From: a virus
DNA: 64,000 nucleotides
Strand: one strand, 5' to 3'
IMG/VR virus record: IMGVR_UViG_3300042731_000990
Coordinates: 1-64,000 of that record
In this document: piece after piece, positions 29,001 through 39,600 of the stretch
How positions within the stretch are numbered: the first letter of the stretch is position 1
Layout: every line of letters starts with the position of its first letter
The notes under the pieces: generated by a model
The model's input: the letters and a program-made list of their open reading frames with translations, nothing else
Told to the model about the DNA's origin: nothing
Databases searched by the model: none
Position numbers and translations under genes: made by a program

Positions 29001-32000
29001 AAATTCAGAAAGTTTTAAAGTTAGGTGAGAAAGAACTTAGGGCAGACCTTAGAAAGAAAGGTATGACAATGGATCAGGCAATTGCAAAGATGGTTAAAAC
29101 ATCTTCATTGTATGATGGTATGTCACGTCAAGAACTTAAAGAAAGATTGATTGAAGAGTTCCTTGCTGATAAATTTGAAGAGTTCAAAAAAGATCCTAAG
29201 AATACTAAGATTAATACTGAAGTTAAATCACTCTTCCGTAAGATTCTTGATTTCTTCATTGAGTTGTTTAATGATTACCCTGTAGATAGAATTACTAGTG
29301 TAGATCAATTATTTAGAACTATTGATTCTGGTGAACTAAAAGGACGTGGTGTTTCTAGCAATCAGTTTACAAGAGACGCAGCCTTTAGTGATAATATGGC
29401 TTATGCTGTGTTAGAGTATACAGAAGATACCGGTGGTACGGATGTAGCCAGATATCTCAATGCTGAAGATTCTCAATACATATTATCTTCTATTACAGCT
29501 CTTGTAGATAGAGCAAGAAGAGAAACAGAAGAAGGTAGTATTGAAGACCTTACTTACGAAGCTTTAGATACAGTATCTAATTTATTTGATAGTGATATTA
29601 AGACATATGAGAACCCTGCATTGCAAAAACGTGCTGATCAGATCTATGATGTTTTAGGTAATCCTGAAGCTATTGCATCTATTGTAGAGTATGTAGAAGA
29701 TCAGATTGCACAGTTTGATGCTGCAGATCAGTTTATGAAAGATAGTTTGGATGCTCTTGAGGATGAGTTTGGTGGTTCAGCTAGAAGTAGTTGGTCTGAA
29801 GAAGCAGAATCAATTGGAGGTCTTACATCTTTGCCAACATTAGTACGTGCAGTAATTGGTACTACTCCTGTTGCAGAGATAGATGCTTTTGGTAATGAGT
29901 TCTATATAGATGCTGAAGGTAATCTTTTAACAGAGCGTATTATTGTAGCTGCTGATGCTCCTACAGTTTACAACGGTTTGGTTAGAATTTTAGCAGACTC
30001 TTCTAGTGATGTAGATATGTTTGAAAGACTACAGGCCCAAAGAGTAATGCAGTCTAAATCTACAAGTAAATCGCAAACTGTTACCTTTATTGACAAGCTG
30101 TTTGACACATTAGGTGTATCTGTATTACCAGATGGGTCTTTAGATCTAAACAATATTAAAAGACCTCAGCTTTTCCAAGCATTTGTAAGAGCCTTTGACG
30201 TAAGTAAAAGAACTTACAACTTTATGGCTATTGATATTAAGTCTGGTAGAGTTGTAACATTTGAGTCCAACAGATCTAATGAAGCTGTAACCCAGTTACA
30301 AACTTGGCAATCTGCTCACGATGCTAATGTAGGTTCTATAACTTCTGATAGTGCTGCCCGTGCTTCTACTATTTTGAATGAAGTTAAAGATGTATTTAAT
30401 GAATCTGAGTACAGTGCTAATGAAGTTGCTGAATTACTTCAAGAGTTTGCTGATATTACCGGTATAGAAATTTCTCCTGCATTTGTAGAATATTCTTATT
30501 ACAAGTCTAGATGGATGGAAGGTAAATTAGATCTTGGTAGTTTAGAAGATCAAGATTTAGCCTTTGTAATTACCAACACAAAGGTTCCAGCAATGACAAA
30601 AGAAGACTTGTCAAATATTGCTAACAGCTTTACAGTAAGTAAAGGACGCCAGTTGTTCTTGAAAAACTTTGAAGACGTTGAAAGAACAGAAGAAAATCAA
30701 GCGTCATTTACAGTAGGTGGTAGATTTAAAGTATTAGCAGAAGGTAATGTGTTCTTTAATGAGAACATTGATACTACTACATTCAACAATGCTAATAATA
30801 AGAAGATTCAAACATATCAAGCTCGTAATGTAATTACTAAAGTTATTCAATCATTGAAAGATCCTGCAGTAAGAGAACGTATTATGAACGATCCTTACTT
30901 GGCAGAGAAGCAATACTTATTGAGTAACGAAGACTTTATGGCTATTATTGATGAGCTCACTACTGAGAACATTGATGGTATTGGTGAAAGAAAATTATCT
31001 AGTCAAGATAAAGAGGCCTTTGGTAGCACAGATAGAGGTAGAGTATACAAGGGTATGACACCACGTGAGTTTATGACTCAGCAGTTATTTTCTTATACAA
31101 GTAAGATGAAGTCTGTTAACGGTGTTATTACTGTACCTACTTTGATCAGAATTATGGAGGCTTCTAGTCAAGGTATGACTGTAGGTCTACCTATTACAGA
31201 TGCTGTTGAGTATAACTTTAAATCAGAAAATGGTTACGAGTTTACTGATAGTTATTTAGATGCTATCATTACAGAGGTTGAAAGAGACTTGGCTAGAATT
31301 ACTAGAGTTGCCGCAGAGATTGATGACCCTAGAGTTCCACAACTAATGAACTACCACAACGGTGCATTAAGAGGTTTAAAACTAGGTGAAACAGGTGATC
31401 TTATTTCAGAAGAGCTTAAACAAAAGCTTGAAGAAAAAGCTCAGAAAGGTGAAGATATTAGTGTTGCTGATGCTAAGAAACTTAGAAAAGAAATTGCTGA
31501 AGGTTTAAATGCTCAGTTTAATTTATATAAAGATAAACTTGCTAACGAGGGTATTCTTGCAGAGTCTGTGACACTGCGTCAAATGTTACCGGGTTATGCT
31601 CCTACACAAGGTTCTTCTGCTGTAGTATCTGTAAAGAAAGGAGCTTCACTAGAACTTGTAGCTCATTCTAAAGATGAAGGTAAAGCTGTTAGAGATAAGA
31701 AACTATCTCATAATATTGCTCAGTATTTCTTTAATGATTACTTGAATACACTTGCTATTAACCAGTTGGTTACAGGTGATCCTGCTGAATCATTTAAAGG
31801 TCCTATTGATATTGTAAAACGTGCTAAAGGTTATAATGTTTCAGGTATCAAAGCTGCTCATAGCATTGTTCCTGCAGATCCTAATCTGGGTATTACAAGC
31901 ACGTTTGATCAGTTAGGTGACTTAGAGCATATTACATTTGAAGATGATGCTTACACAGACGGTCAGTTTGCTGATAAACAAGATCGTGATGATGGTCAGC

Positions 32001-35000
32001 TTTACATGAGTGTAAAAGGTTTACGTCATGTATTGTTTGGTATGGGCCGTCTTACACAGTTTCAAGCTAAAGTTTTAAATAAACTAGAAAATGGTCAAAA
32101 GCTAACAGATGCTGAGGTGTTTGGTGCTTTTGGTAAGAAAGGTTCTGTACAATTCAATGCTCAAACAAACTCATTGAAGTTAGTATATTTTGACGGTAAG
32201 AACTATTTGAAAATGTCTGCATTCTTACTTACCCCAGAGTTTGTAGATAGAATGTCTGGTAATGGTTTAGAAGGTGGTAATAATTTCTTGGCTAATCTTC
32301 TTAATAAGATTCAATTGAGAGAAGCACAGCAAGGTAATGTTGTATTTGCATCTCCTGTGTCTGCATCTAAAGGTAGAAAAGCTAACGTTATTCCAAGAAC
32401 TGGTATTACTAGTGGTAATGAATTATTAGATTCTAAATATTTCAATCCTTTAGATCCTAACTATTTATACTTGTCTACGGAAACTCCGTCTAATAAACTT
32501 AAAATTAACAACCCTACTCAGATGAGACATATAATCTTATCTGAATTAGATGGTGGTAAAAAGGTATATGTAAACGGTCAGGAGACTACAGTAGATGCTT
32601 TACGTAAAGAGTACTTACAAAATGATAAGTCTATTCTTACATCTAGATATTTAGACAAGCGTAAACAACTGTTTGATCTGGAGGATTTCCAGAATGAAAT
32701 TAGAAAATCTAGAAATCTTAAGCAGGTTACTCCTAAGCTTGAAGAGTTTAGAGAGTATGTGGTTGAAACATTAAAAGGTTTGGGAGCATCTCCTCAAGAG
32801 ATTGCTGTATTTAAAGACAATACTATTGATCTGAATAACCCAATCACCCTAGAAAGATTTGAGCAATTTGTTCTTTCTATGTTTAACAAGACTGTTATAC
32901 AAGATAAGTTACCTGGTTACAAGCTTACACTTGTTTCTGATTCTGGTGTTAAGGTTATTAGAAAAAGAGGTACAGCTAAAGAAAATGGTACTAGTGTAGA
33001 CAGCGTTGTTAGCTATGAGTTCTTTAACAAACTTTCTAAAGAGGAGCAGGATAGCGGTGATTATTACATGGATGACTTGCGTTATGGTGTAGAAGAGTAT
33101 GGTAAAGATGGTAAGACTGTAATAGGTACTTACTCTGAAATGATGATGCCTCCTCACAAGAAAGACGCTATGGGTCTAAACGGTGAGGTTACAGAAAGTG
33201 GAATGTTTGGTGTACGTATTCCTTCACAGGATAAACACTCTGCAATTAACTTAAGAGTTGTAGACTACTTACCAGCTCATTACGGATCTGTAGGTATATT
33301 CCCTAAAGAACTTGTAGAACTATCTGGAGCTGACTTTGATATTGATTCATTATTTGTACATAGAAAAGAATTCTATAGAGATTCAGCAGGTGACGTTAAG
33401 TTCCACGGAGAAGGATCAGAACAAGATAGATTTGAAGCTTATTTAAGATTCCTTGCTAAGACTAACTCAGATGTTAAACAAGGTCTTCAAGATGGTAAGT
33501 TAAATGCTTTTGTAGCAGATGTTCTTGATGAAGTTGTAGAAGAGGTTGAATATACTTTAACAGATATTAAGACTGCAGCTAGAGAAGCTGGTCTACCTTC
33601 TACTCTGAAGGAATATAACAAAGCGGTTAAAGAAAATAATAATGTAGACATTAACTTGTTTGCAGTGCAAAACAGACAACTGGATATTAAGATGTCTTTG
33701 TTAGGCAATAGTATCATGGAACCTGCTTCTTTGAAAGCTTTTGAGAAGTTTGCTGACTATTTAAAAGAGAACGCTCCTGAGTATTACAATAAACTACAAG
33801 AGCAAAGACGCTTTATTAATAATGCGTTGGGTAAGGCTGAGTCTTTCTTTGATATTCATGAAGGTGCTGAAAACATTGGACCTGCAGTTAATACAGCTAT
33901 TGCGTATGCTTTCTTAAACACAATGGGTGTCTCAGCTACTGATGCTGCATTTGAAATTGATGGTGTAGAGTACAAATCATTCAATAATACAGAAGCTACT
34001 GATGGTTCACGTATTATGGATAACCTTTCTACTCTTATTACAGCAATGACGGATAACGCTAAAGAACAGTTAGCAAGTAAGTATGGTTTGAATATTGAAG
34101 CTGTTGGTCAGTTTGCGTACATGTTGTCTTTAGGGGTACCTTTTAATAAAGCGTTGTTGTTATTCCAGCAGCCTGTTGTTAAGGAGTTCTTTAGAAGAAC
34201 AGCAAATGCTAGTTCTATTCTAAACTTTAATAGTGATGGTAGCCAAAAACAAATGGCTAATCTTACAGCTACTACATTTAAAGAACTAGAAATGACTTTA
34301 GGAGAAGCTTCTGAAGTTACAGAAGAGATGATGGTTAAAGATCTTTCTTTGACAGAGACTTTTGCAGATTTGGTTAAAGATGAAGATGCTATAAACTCTC
34401 AAGCTTCTGTATTAGCATTGTTTAAAAAGATATATACACAATCTCAAACGATGAGAGAGCTGGCCTCTGTTGTTAAAGTTGGTGCTGGTGTGGGTCAAAC
34501 AATGGATCAGTTTGATTACAAGAATGATTCTTACAATAAGTTTGTAACTGAAGATACACTTGAAGAGATTAAGAAATCTGGTTTCCCTGTAGAAGGTTTA
34601 AAAGAAGCTATTGAGAATCATAGTATCATACAGACAGAAGCTGAGATTAGAAGAGAACTAGATGTACTATTTAAATCTTTGTTTGTTAGCAAGGCTCCGT
34701 TAGTTAAAGCTACAATGGAATCTATTGAAAGTTCTCTAAGCACTTCTAGAACAGGTTATGGAAAAGCTAAGAAGCAAGCTCTAAATGATTTCTTAGGAGC
34801 CTTATTAGTTAAAGCTTATAAGACCGCTAACTCTTCTAACAGTAGAGTACTAAAGAATCTTAGTAACGGTTTGATTTATGAAGATCTTAAAGCTAGTCAA
34901 CCTAATGTAGAAAGTGTAACAGAGATTGTAGGTTCACTGAGAAGACACTTGAAAGCTGCGGGTAAAACTAATAAGTTCATTCAGCAGTATGTGTTCTCTA

Positions 35001-36598
35001 TTCCAGCTATTAATCCTGATGGTACAGCTTCTAAGAGTAAAGGTGTAAACCAGCTTAAGTCTAATTCATTTACTAAGCTTTCACCAGAACTAGTTCAGAG
35101 ACTAGAAGCTGAAATGGCAGAGTTGCTAAGTGACGATACTGTATTAGATAATGGTTCTACTGTTAGAGATAACACTTTAGATCTAATTCATTACTTACTG
35201 GTAAAGGATGGTCTTCAGTTTAAATCAGGTAGTTTCTTACGTAGTGTACCTGCTGAAGCTTTATCTCAAATCTTTAGTGTAAATACTAGAGTTATTGAAG
35301 CTGTTAAATCTGCTGAAAGCTTTGAAGAAATAGGTTTGAATGTCTTTGGTGAGAACAATAGTGTTCGTGCTATTATGGCTGAGTTCCTATTAAACTGGGG
35401 AGAGCATGCAGCTAGCACACAGCACCTACGTTCTATATTTGATCCAGCAAAACAAAAAGTTTCTAAGAATCTTATTGAAAAGAAAAAAGAAGTAGGTTCA
35501 AGAGTTTTTGAATTTGTAGAATCAGATGGAGATGCTAAAGGTGTTCTTAATATTTCTTTATTCAATGATTATGCAAAAGATAAAGACTTTGCATTTAGAA
35601 TGGATTTGATACGTAACGCTAATTTTGAAGTCCAAACTACTGTTACAGAAAAAGGTACCCGTCACAATGTTGTATTCCCTATGTATATTAAGATAGGTAG
35701 AGATGTATACAAATTACGTACTTGGCAACGTAGTGAGTCTGGTACTGAGCCTTTATATAATGAAGAGACTGGTGAAGTATTAGGAACTACACAAGTAGAG
35801 AAGGGTGTTACTAGAACAGTTACAGCAGAAGGTATATCAGACTTTTTAGTATCAGAAAAGAGAGCTAATGGTGACTTTAAAATTAAAGGTAATCAAGCTC
35901 AGTATGTTAAGGTTACTAAAAAAGGTGAAGCCTCTCAGAACTTTGGTGGTGCTTATGCTTTAGGTGCTATTCCAGATTACAAAGCTCCTGAAGTTCCTAC
36001 AGAAACAAAAGGTAAACCTGCTAAGCCAGAAGAAACTGGTAAAGGAGTTAAATCTACAGCACCTTCTCAAGGTAATGCATGGACGTTAACACAAGATGAA
36101 ACAGGTGCAACAGTAGATACTACTGAAAAGTCAACTGTTATAGAAGGTCTAAGTGAAGAAAGTCCAGCTGCTGAAATAGTTACAGAAAAAAAGGTACCTA
36201 TTGATAAAGCACTTGAAATGTCTTTGCGTCAATATGGTTATATTTACCAAGAGATTAAAGATGGTAAGTACTATCTTAATGATGTAGTAGGAGGTCCTAC
36301 AGTTATAGAAGAATCTAAGTTTAACTCTTGGTTTAGCAGTCTTGAAGCAAATCGTCCACAGCAGTTAGAAAAAGCTTTAGGTGATATGTTTGAGCAGATG
36401 AATCAAGCAGCTCAAAAGAATGCAGCATCTCAGGGTTTGACACCTGCAGAGATGAAACAAAATCTAGAGAATGCTACAGGTTCTGAAATATCTACAAGAT
36501 CTGGTTTTATTAGTACTATGAAAACATTACTATCTATTCCAGGTGTAGAGATTAATCTTGAGGATATCTTTGATAGAATCCAAAGTTGTTACTTATAA
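23033..36598 (+). CDS. Giant virion protein: zincin-like protease region and DFDID RNA polymerase
   Basis: 4521 residues in one uninterrupted frame. The N-terminal part has hydrophobic segments (about 160-215) and long coiled coils (about 660-1060), then an acidic Glu/Ala tract (about 1834-1846) and another coiled coil (about 1850-1893). At 1975-1979 is HEAFH, the HExxH zinc motif of metallopeptidases, followed about 66 residues later by EEFLAD, a possible third ligand. The C-terminal half carries RIPSQDKHS, then GADFDIDSLFVHRK with Asp3434, Asp3436 and Asp3438, the metal-binding DFDID signature of the crAss-type single-chain RNA polymerase related to cellular beta' double-psi barrels (phi14:2 gp66 is the studied member). 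It is probably packaged, ejected and active early in infection. Whether the protease cleaves this polyprotein is inference. Confidence 0.85.
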   Translation: MDLNLPGGVQQNTEPEKTTPSSNDTYSIFSKGVQANLGTYEGTALDPAKPLFTEYADQPFGLYETNYFRYANRSSFDRLGFSPFVDNEAIYNADASWYGEIGRGIRGAVALTGVSALDTLRSTGDLLRGDWESFISPDTSTALEFSDIMSRYGSTKGGATGFIANNLISTGFVTGMVLGSIPEYAAEALITAEAGGVGAFAGIANTGRKIFSGLRTADKALDAVKAGRKASTVLNQAGKSQKAAGAFARVLKQQADNIINVGGNKVVNMLNPFGNTTDFLVDMARAAKAGEALPSLAKGSGAMLRDMSLFKAAMTEATLEGGFTSNEVRDRAIAEFTEKNGRRPNEDELAQIQDAANLAGHRNVMGNLPVVLLTDKMVFEPLMKMGRTTSRVFGYNPVSSNLASRGIRNVDGTFTSKKISGANFKETMKLRSKAAIKGLLSPSGYVRRGKAVLKAGAGEGIQEVFQEISGGVFEEEGLETARTGRTNFLFNSYADNYKNLVEDPSQMPFWSMSGYLGDNVMKQFSGQGVETFLSGLFIGGLVGGGGSKLTKLMSLSTAKGRANYQAAKAEQDSLTEDLVNILNENIKDPFALFNPRVKNHIQAKELLKEQTEALLAGDFKKAKDIAEELRFNHLSTALQTGTYDIFKSKLEEMRQLDDAGISEATGIENANEARERLEESISYAESLKERYDQANKKFTNPFNPTAYNPNTEEYNRNKINYLAFEDARRDYIFLAESADKTQERMQNLRSEMGASGITSNWSAADVDSLTSVANLNREIGLLEEEILVGKGAQTEEEKKLLNEKKAKLKSLKSYKSELDKYINLVTKLETDSSPAADARREKAYEALKAKFSNYVNTINEASENPQEISQETLDNVFDSIVDHHLLEKDYAIASRSLNILNNPAALTELALRKAAIAEDVFVNRRKHIRKSVKTFKEKLGSNLDILNRLKGLGVVIPHDQLEAFIEKGEMPTELFSLYNGGEINLTKGKGKQAMQLITEYAEAQQERYAEKQKEAEAEAAEQKAKEEAAKKNNATPEQQENNRTESAKEDLKKEDKSLTVVQAFAQLAQQNKGIAVLLANRMAYNETQQTQEEFLNTPDGAKIVAIIQSVVEAYDVSQSTQPIHIWLRGNGAAQSIIIADAIAKYYPNAETSDIIAQLAGSVERRGDIAKAVEDIENSSDVITSVTKVYEDATNGYYVIEIKSNIAGQKNTEYSIVDASGAPIQSLMEPLVGTEVTTSKEEIINYLKGLGSTETATTETPKGKKPFVFDGRTLYEGQTLYIGNRKVTVDRNQTVDENGIVQRLRVRDKNGIVLRDAITSMSDVRVEAPAKISNKAQRLGKFTFGSTAQNRKLSDKELTELTEARMQMTEEEFMQSLSVEVTYNAQYVPVSQAGAHTNAKFNDKNEENPRIKLNADSSTRERAEIQLVFKNPMTGSSIVLSYLNDPLQYAFLDKSGNYVPNFNEGLATDSELFFGAEKEIVDRYKRHLSLVNYLVAEAQKGNTTFSLDSLEGYGFRLGNFSYNFATKLNEPKAAWEEVASKLGYSPTDKVVILDRKFISGTAITEENFTVVNGEFEKGEAKQYREALKSNPYVLNGLGRYVAIKLVPGAKPVVIELSPKNLTEERLDTLVNQLGTKIEDIRAKLAEGKDVTKEVIEFNDSFNNQFYVGYTISAGSRAQNFNVALEVRMNGTLRVNISPNNIGRTQIAGFDFNLNAAPKSFAELLSAVNTAIEANNNQIRKPQRAALLKPFDASMFFENINKDLDASDLSNFKTNVTASPLKAPSVIITQASLENLGGIEGVSLEEVPGSKVESEPVNDQLEALGSASSQASIEAEAEGEVEAEVEVSGIDQQINEVKKKIKERRKGLKPSQVAKDEQLKKLHQQLKDLRDKKNTANKVGNDFTFENEQQLEDFLGWVRAVLPDFITVESVDIIRDRMVKEGMTVGRFFTQIRPGAKGISELEGVIEITKDSPFKYHEAFHAVFRMLLSDQEIQKVLKLGEKELRADLRKKGMTMDQAIAKMVKTSSLYDGMSRQELKERLIEEFLADKFEEFKKDPKNTKINTEVKSLFRKILDFFIELFNDYPVDRITSVDQLFRTIDSGELKGRGVSSNQFTRDAAFSDNMAYAVLEYTEDTGGTDVARYLNAEDSQYILSSITALVDRARRETEEGSIEDLTYEALDTVSNLFDSDIKTYENPALQKRADQIYDVLGNPEAIASIVEYVEDQIAQFDAADQFMKDSLDALEDEFGGSARSSWSEEAESIGGLTSLPTLVRAVIGTTPVAEIDAFGNEFYIDAEGNLLTERIIVAADAPTVYNGLVRILADSSSDVDMFERLQAQRVMQSKSTSKSQTVTFIDKLFDTLGVSVLPDGSLDLNNIKRPQLFQAFVRAFDVSKRTYNFMAIDIKSGRVVTFESNRSNEAVTQLQTWQSAHDANVGSITSDSAARASTILNEVKDVFNESEYSANEVAELLQEFADITGIEISPAFVEYSYYKSRWMEGKLDLGSLEDQDLAFVITNTKVPAMTKEDLSNIANSFTVSKGRQLFLKNFEDVERTEENQASFTVGGRFKVLAEGNVFFNENIDTTTFNNANNKKIQTYQARNVITKVIQSLKDPAVRERIMNDPYLAEKQYLLSNEDFMAIIDELTTENIDGIGERKLSSQDKEAFGSTDRGRVYKGMTPREFMTQQLFSYTSKMKSVNGVITVPTLIRIMEASSQGMTVGLPITDAVEYNFKSENGYEFTDSYLDAIITEVERDLARITRVAAEIDDPRVPQLMNYHNGALRGLKLGETGDLISEELKQKLEEKAQKGEDISVADAKKLRKEIAEGLNAQFNLYKDKLANEGILAESVTLRQMLPGYAPTQGSSAVVSVKKGASLELVAHSKDEGKAVRDKKLSHNIAQYFFNDYLNTLAINQLVTGDPAESFKGPIDIVKRAKGYNVSGIKAAHSIVPADPNLGITSTFDQLGDLEHITFEDDAYTDGQFADKQDRDDGQLYMSVKGLRHVLFGMGRLTQFQAKVLNKLENGQKLTDAEVFGAFGKKGSVQFNAQTNSLKLVYFDGKNYLKMSAFLLTPEFVDRMSGNGLEGGNNFLANLLNKIQLREAQQGNVVFASPVSASKGRKANVIPRTGITSGNELLDSKYFNPLDPNYLYLSTETPSNKLKINNPTQMRHIILSELDGGKKVYVNGQETTVDALRKEYLQNDKSILTSRYLDKRKQLFDLEDFQNEIRKSRNLKQVTPKLEEFREYVVETLKGLGASPQEIAVFKDNTIDLNNPITLERFEQFVLSMFNKTVIQDKLPGYKLTLVSDSGVKVIRKRGTAKENGTSVDSVVSYEFFNKLSKEEQDSGDYYMDDLRYGVEEYGKDGKTVIGTYSEMMMPPHKKDAMGLNGEVTESGMFGVRIPSQDKHSAINLRVVDYLPAHYGSVGIFPKELVELSGADFDIDSLFVHRKEFYRDSAGDVKFHGEGSEQDRFEAYLRFLAKTNSDVKQGLQDGKLNAFVADVLDEVVEEVEYTLTDIKTAAREAGLPSTLKEYNKAVKENNNVDINLFAVQNRQLDIKMSLLGNSIMEPASLKAFEKFADYLKENAPEYYNKLQEQRRFINNALGKAESFFDIHEGAENIGPAVNTAIAYAFLNTMGVSATDAAFEIDGVEYKSFNNTEATDGSRIMDNLSTLITAMTDNAKEQLASKYGLNIEAVGQFAYMLSLGVPFNKALLLFQQPVVKEFFRRTANASSILNFNSDGSQKQMANLTATTFKELEMTLGEASEVTEEMMVKDLSLTETFADLVKDEDAINSQASVLALFKKIYTQSQTMRELASVVKVGAGVGQTMDQFDYKNDSYNKFVTEDTLEEIKKSGFPVEGLKEAIENHSIIQTEAEIRRELDVLFKSLFVSKAPLVKATMESIESSLSTSRTGYGKAKKQALNDFLGALLVKAYKTANSSNSRVLKNLSNGLIYEDLKASQPNVESVTEIVGSLRRHLKAAGKTNKFIQQYVFSIPAINPDGTASKSKGVNQLKSNSFTKLSPELVQRLEAEMAELLSDDTVLDNGSTVRDNTLDLIHYLLVKDGLQFKSGSFLRSVPAEALSQIFSVNTRVIEAVKSAESFEEIGLNVFGENNSVRAIMAEFLLNWGEHAASTQHLRSIFDPAKQKVSKNLIEKKKEVGSRVFEFVESDGDAKGVLNISLFNDYAKDKDFAFRMDLIRNANFEVQTTVTEKGTRHNVVFPMYIKIGRDVYKLRTWQRSESGTEPLYNEETGEVLGTTQVEKGVTRTVTAEGISDFLVSEKRANGDFKIKGNQAQYVKVTKKGEASQNFGGAYALGAIPDYKAPEVPTETKGKPAKPEETGKGVKSTAPSQGNAWTLTQDETGATVDTTEKSTVIEGLSEESPAAEIVTEKKVPIDKALEMSLRQYGYIYQEIKDGKYYLNDVVGGPTVIEESKFNSWFSSLEANRPQQLEKALGDMFEQMNQAAQKNAASQGLTPAEMKQNLENATGSEISTRSGFISTMKTLLSIPGVEINLEDIFDRIQSCYL

Positions 36599-36608
36599 AT
36601 AGAATACA

Positions 36609-39600
36609 ATGGCTAAAGTTTGTTTTAATAAAAACCTAGAAGAATACAAAGAACTCCAAGGAGTCTATGGTTCAGATCTTATTGTAGATGCGGTTATAGA
36701 ATCTTATCAAAAGATAAAGAAAACAGACGCATATCCTTCTGTTGAAGACGTAGCAGCAATGCTTAATGACAAAGGTCAGGTAGTTAAAATGGATCCTGTA
36801 AAAGCTAAATTATTTAAAGCTGCTGGAGATTCATCTCTAAATCCTCAACAACGTCAAGTTGTACAGGATCTAGCAGAGTTCCACTTAGATGTAAAGTTTG
36901 AAGAAGAGGGTCATAAGTATACTCATGTAGGTAGTGGTAAGCAATTAGATTCTACTACTACTTTAATGAAAGGTACCTTGGACGACATGGGTCAATATGC
37001 TGTTAATAGACGTATTGGTAATTTGTTTGATAGAATGCTTGAGGCTGCTATACTAGGTCAATCCCTTGATTCAGTAAGTCTTGTATTTAGAGAAGAAGGT
37101 AAAGACGTTAGTCTGGTTATTGAAGATTCATTAAAAGAAGAAATCTGGAATTGGGCTCAGGATGTTGTAGCAGATTTACAAGCTGAAGGTTCTGTAGTTA
37201 TACCACAGTTCCGTGTAAGTAGTGAAAAAGATAATGTAGCAGGTAGTATTGATATACTCGTAGTTAAAGCTAACGGTGAGTTGGAAGTACTTGATCTTAA
37301 ATCTTCTAAGAATTCTATTACTAGTGAGAATTACATTACCCCATATCCTCTTAAAGCTTCAGATAATACTAAAGGATACAAAGGTTCTAAGATTGCAGAT
37401 GAGTTAGGTGGTGATCAATACTTAAGCACAGAACAACAACATGCTTTACAAACGGGTCTTTATGCCCGCATGTTAATGAACAAAGGTTTTGTAGTATCAA
37501 GAACAGCATCTTACCATGTTAAGTATAAAATGAATGACGATGCTACTACAGCTGTGGGATTTGATATAGAAGGTTACAGAGAGCATAATGCTGAAACTGA
37601 CATGAAGACTTATGCTGATGTAATTGTTAAGCTGGAAGAAAGTAATCAGACAGTAGATCAAAGTGGTCAGTTATCTAGAGAAATGGGTGAAGATGGTAAG
37701 CCTGAGATAGACGTTGAAGATGATGGAGTTAAGATAAATCATTTTGAACTTGCTCTTCTTATTAAGGAAAAGATCTACACACCTTTATCTCAAAGACTGA
37801 AAACTTTACAAGATCTTTATGATAAGCGTGTAAACATTACAGATCCAAAACGTAATCTATTTGTACCTAAGCAAGCAGAAACCATTGATGCTCTAGCAGA
37901 TCTTCTTTATATGATAGATAAGGAAGGTAAGACCGGTAAATCTTTATTGGCTTATGGTCGTTTTATGAACTATGCTATTAAAGATGTAAACAAGTTTATA
38001 GAATACGTAGGTAACGATAGTAATTTAAATAGAGAAGTAACAGCAGGGGTATTACAAAACTTTGGGATGTTCTTAAAAAGTTATGAATCTATATTGGCTG
38101 ATACAGCTACACTAGATAAATTATTACCTCCAGAACAGTTGTCAATAGTTAGTAAGCTTAAAGACAAGTTAGCAGAAGGTAGAGAAGTTTTTGAAGCTTC
38201 TAAAAAAGAGTGGCTTATTAGAAGTATTCAAAGTGGTACATCTCAAGCACTTACAAGAGAACAGATAGAAACTGCTCTTAATGAAGCTCAGGATATAGGT
38301 AGAGGTGAAGCTTTCTTAGGTGATCTTACTACAAGTACTGATCTTATCTTAAGACTTATAGATAAGAAGTATAAGCAGCAACGTATTGAAGCTGATGATG
38401 AAGCTGCTAAATTTAACGCTCAAGTAGATGAGGCTATAGCAGATCTTGTAAGACTATCTCCTACAGAACTAGGTGGTAGTAAAGCTAAAGTTGATTACAG
38501 CTTTATGTATGAAGAAGTAAACGGTGAAGCATTAATTATTGACAGATTAGGATCTAATTATACTCAAAAACTTCAAGAGCTTAAGTCAGCTTTATATAAT
38601 GAAGATGGTGATTATATTCAGTATAGAGAAATAACTGATGTCAACAAGGCTTCTCAAGATGATATAGATCATAATAAAAGAGTATTTGAAGCACGTAAAA
38701 ATTATAGAGAGTTTTTGAATGCTGAGATTATTGAGAAAGGTCAGGTAAAAGACGGAAAAGATCACAGATATACAGCTGAGTTTAAAGCTGAACGAGCCAA
38801 GTATGAAATGTTAGTTGGTAAACGTTGGGTTAAAAAGGTTGGAGTTAGTGATTATGCATATAGAAGATACCGTAATAAATACTATAATGTTCTTTCTGAT
38901 ATTATCGTTCCTGTTAAAAACTCTAAGGGTCAAACTACAGGAGCTACTAAACGTGTTTCTATTGAAGTAGTGGATCGTAAGTATGTAGAAGCAAGAGAAG
39001 TTAGTGCTGATGGTGTTAACTACTTAAATCCTGCATACGAGAAGCTGATGAATCCTACAACAGAATTAGGTAGAGCTCAAAAGAAATTTTATGAGTTTTA
39101 TATAAATGAGTGGGTGGGTAAGAAGTTATCAAGTCTACCTAATGAGTATGAAAGTTTCTTAAAACATAGAGTTCCTGTACTTGAAGATCATGTAAATAAC
39201 TTTGCTAATCTACCGGTACCTTTAAGAGTGATAGCTAAAATAGGAAAGTCTTTGTATGACTTTTTTGCAGATTGGAGTTTACCTGTACCTCAAGTCAAAA
39301 GAACAAGGCTTGATGAAAATGGAGATATTGTAAGTGCAGTACCTTTATTTATTCCTGGGTTTAGAGGAACAGCTTCTGAACAAAAGCTAAAAGATCTTGC
39401 TGAAGCTAAGGCAAAGGCCCGTAAAGACATGTTGGATGGTAAAATCACACATGATCAGTATAGAAAGATTAAACGAGATATTAAAGATCAAGAGAAACGT
39501 ATAGAAAGAATGCCTAAAAAGGCACGTACTGATGTAAATATAGCAGATGCTATGAAAGCTCAGAATGCACAAGTGTCTTATTACAATCACATGACACGTC

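Noticed and set aside
23033-36598. Intein or group I intron in the giant gene
   Set aside because: No intein block motifs (start Cys/Ser with HN at the end) and no interruption of the frame were seen, so the length is taken as real fusion.
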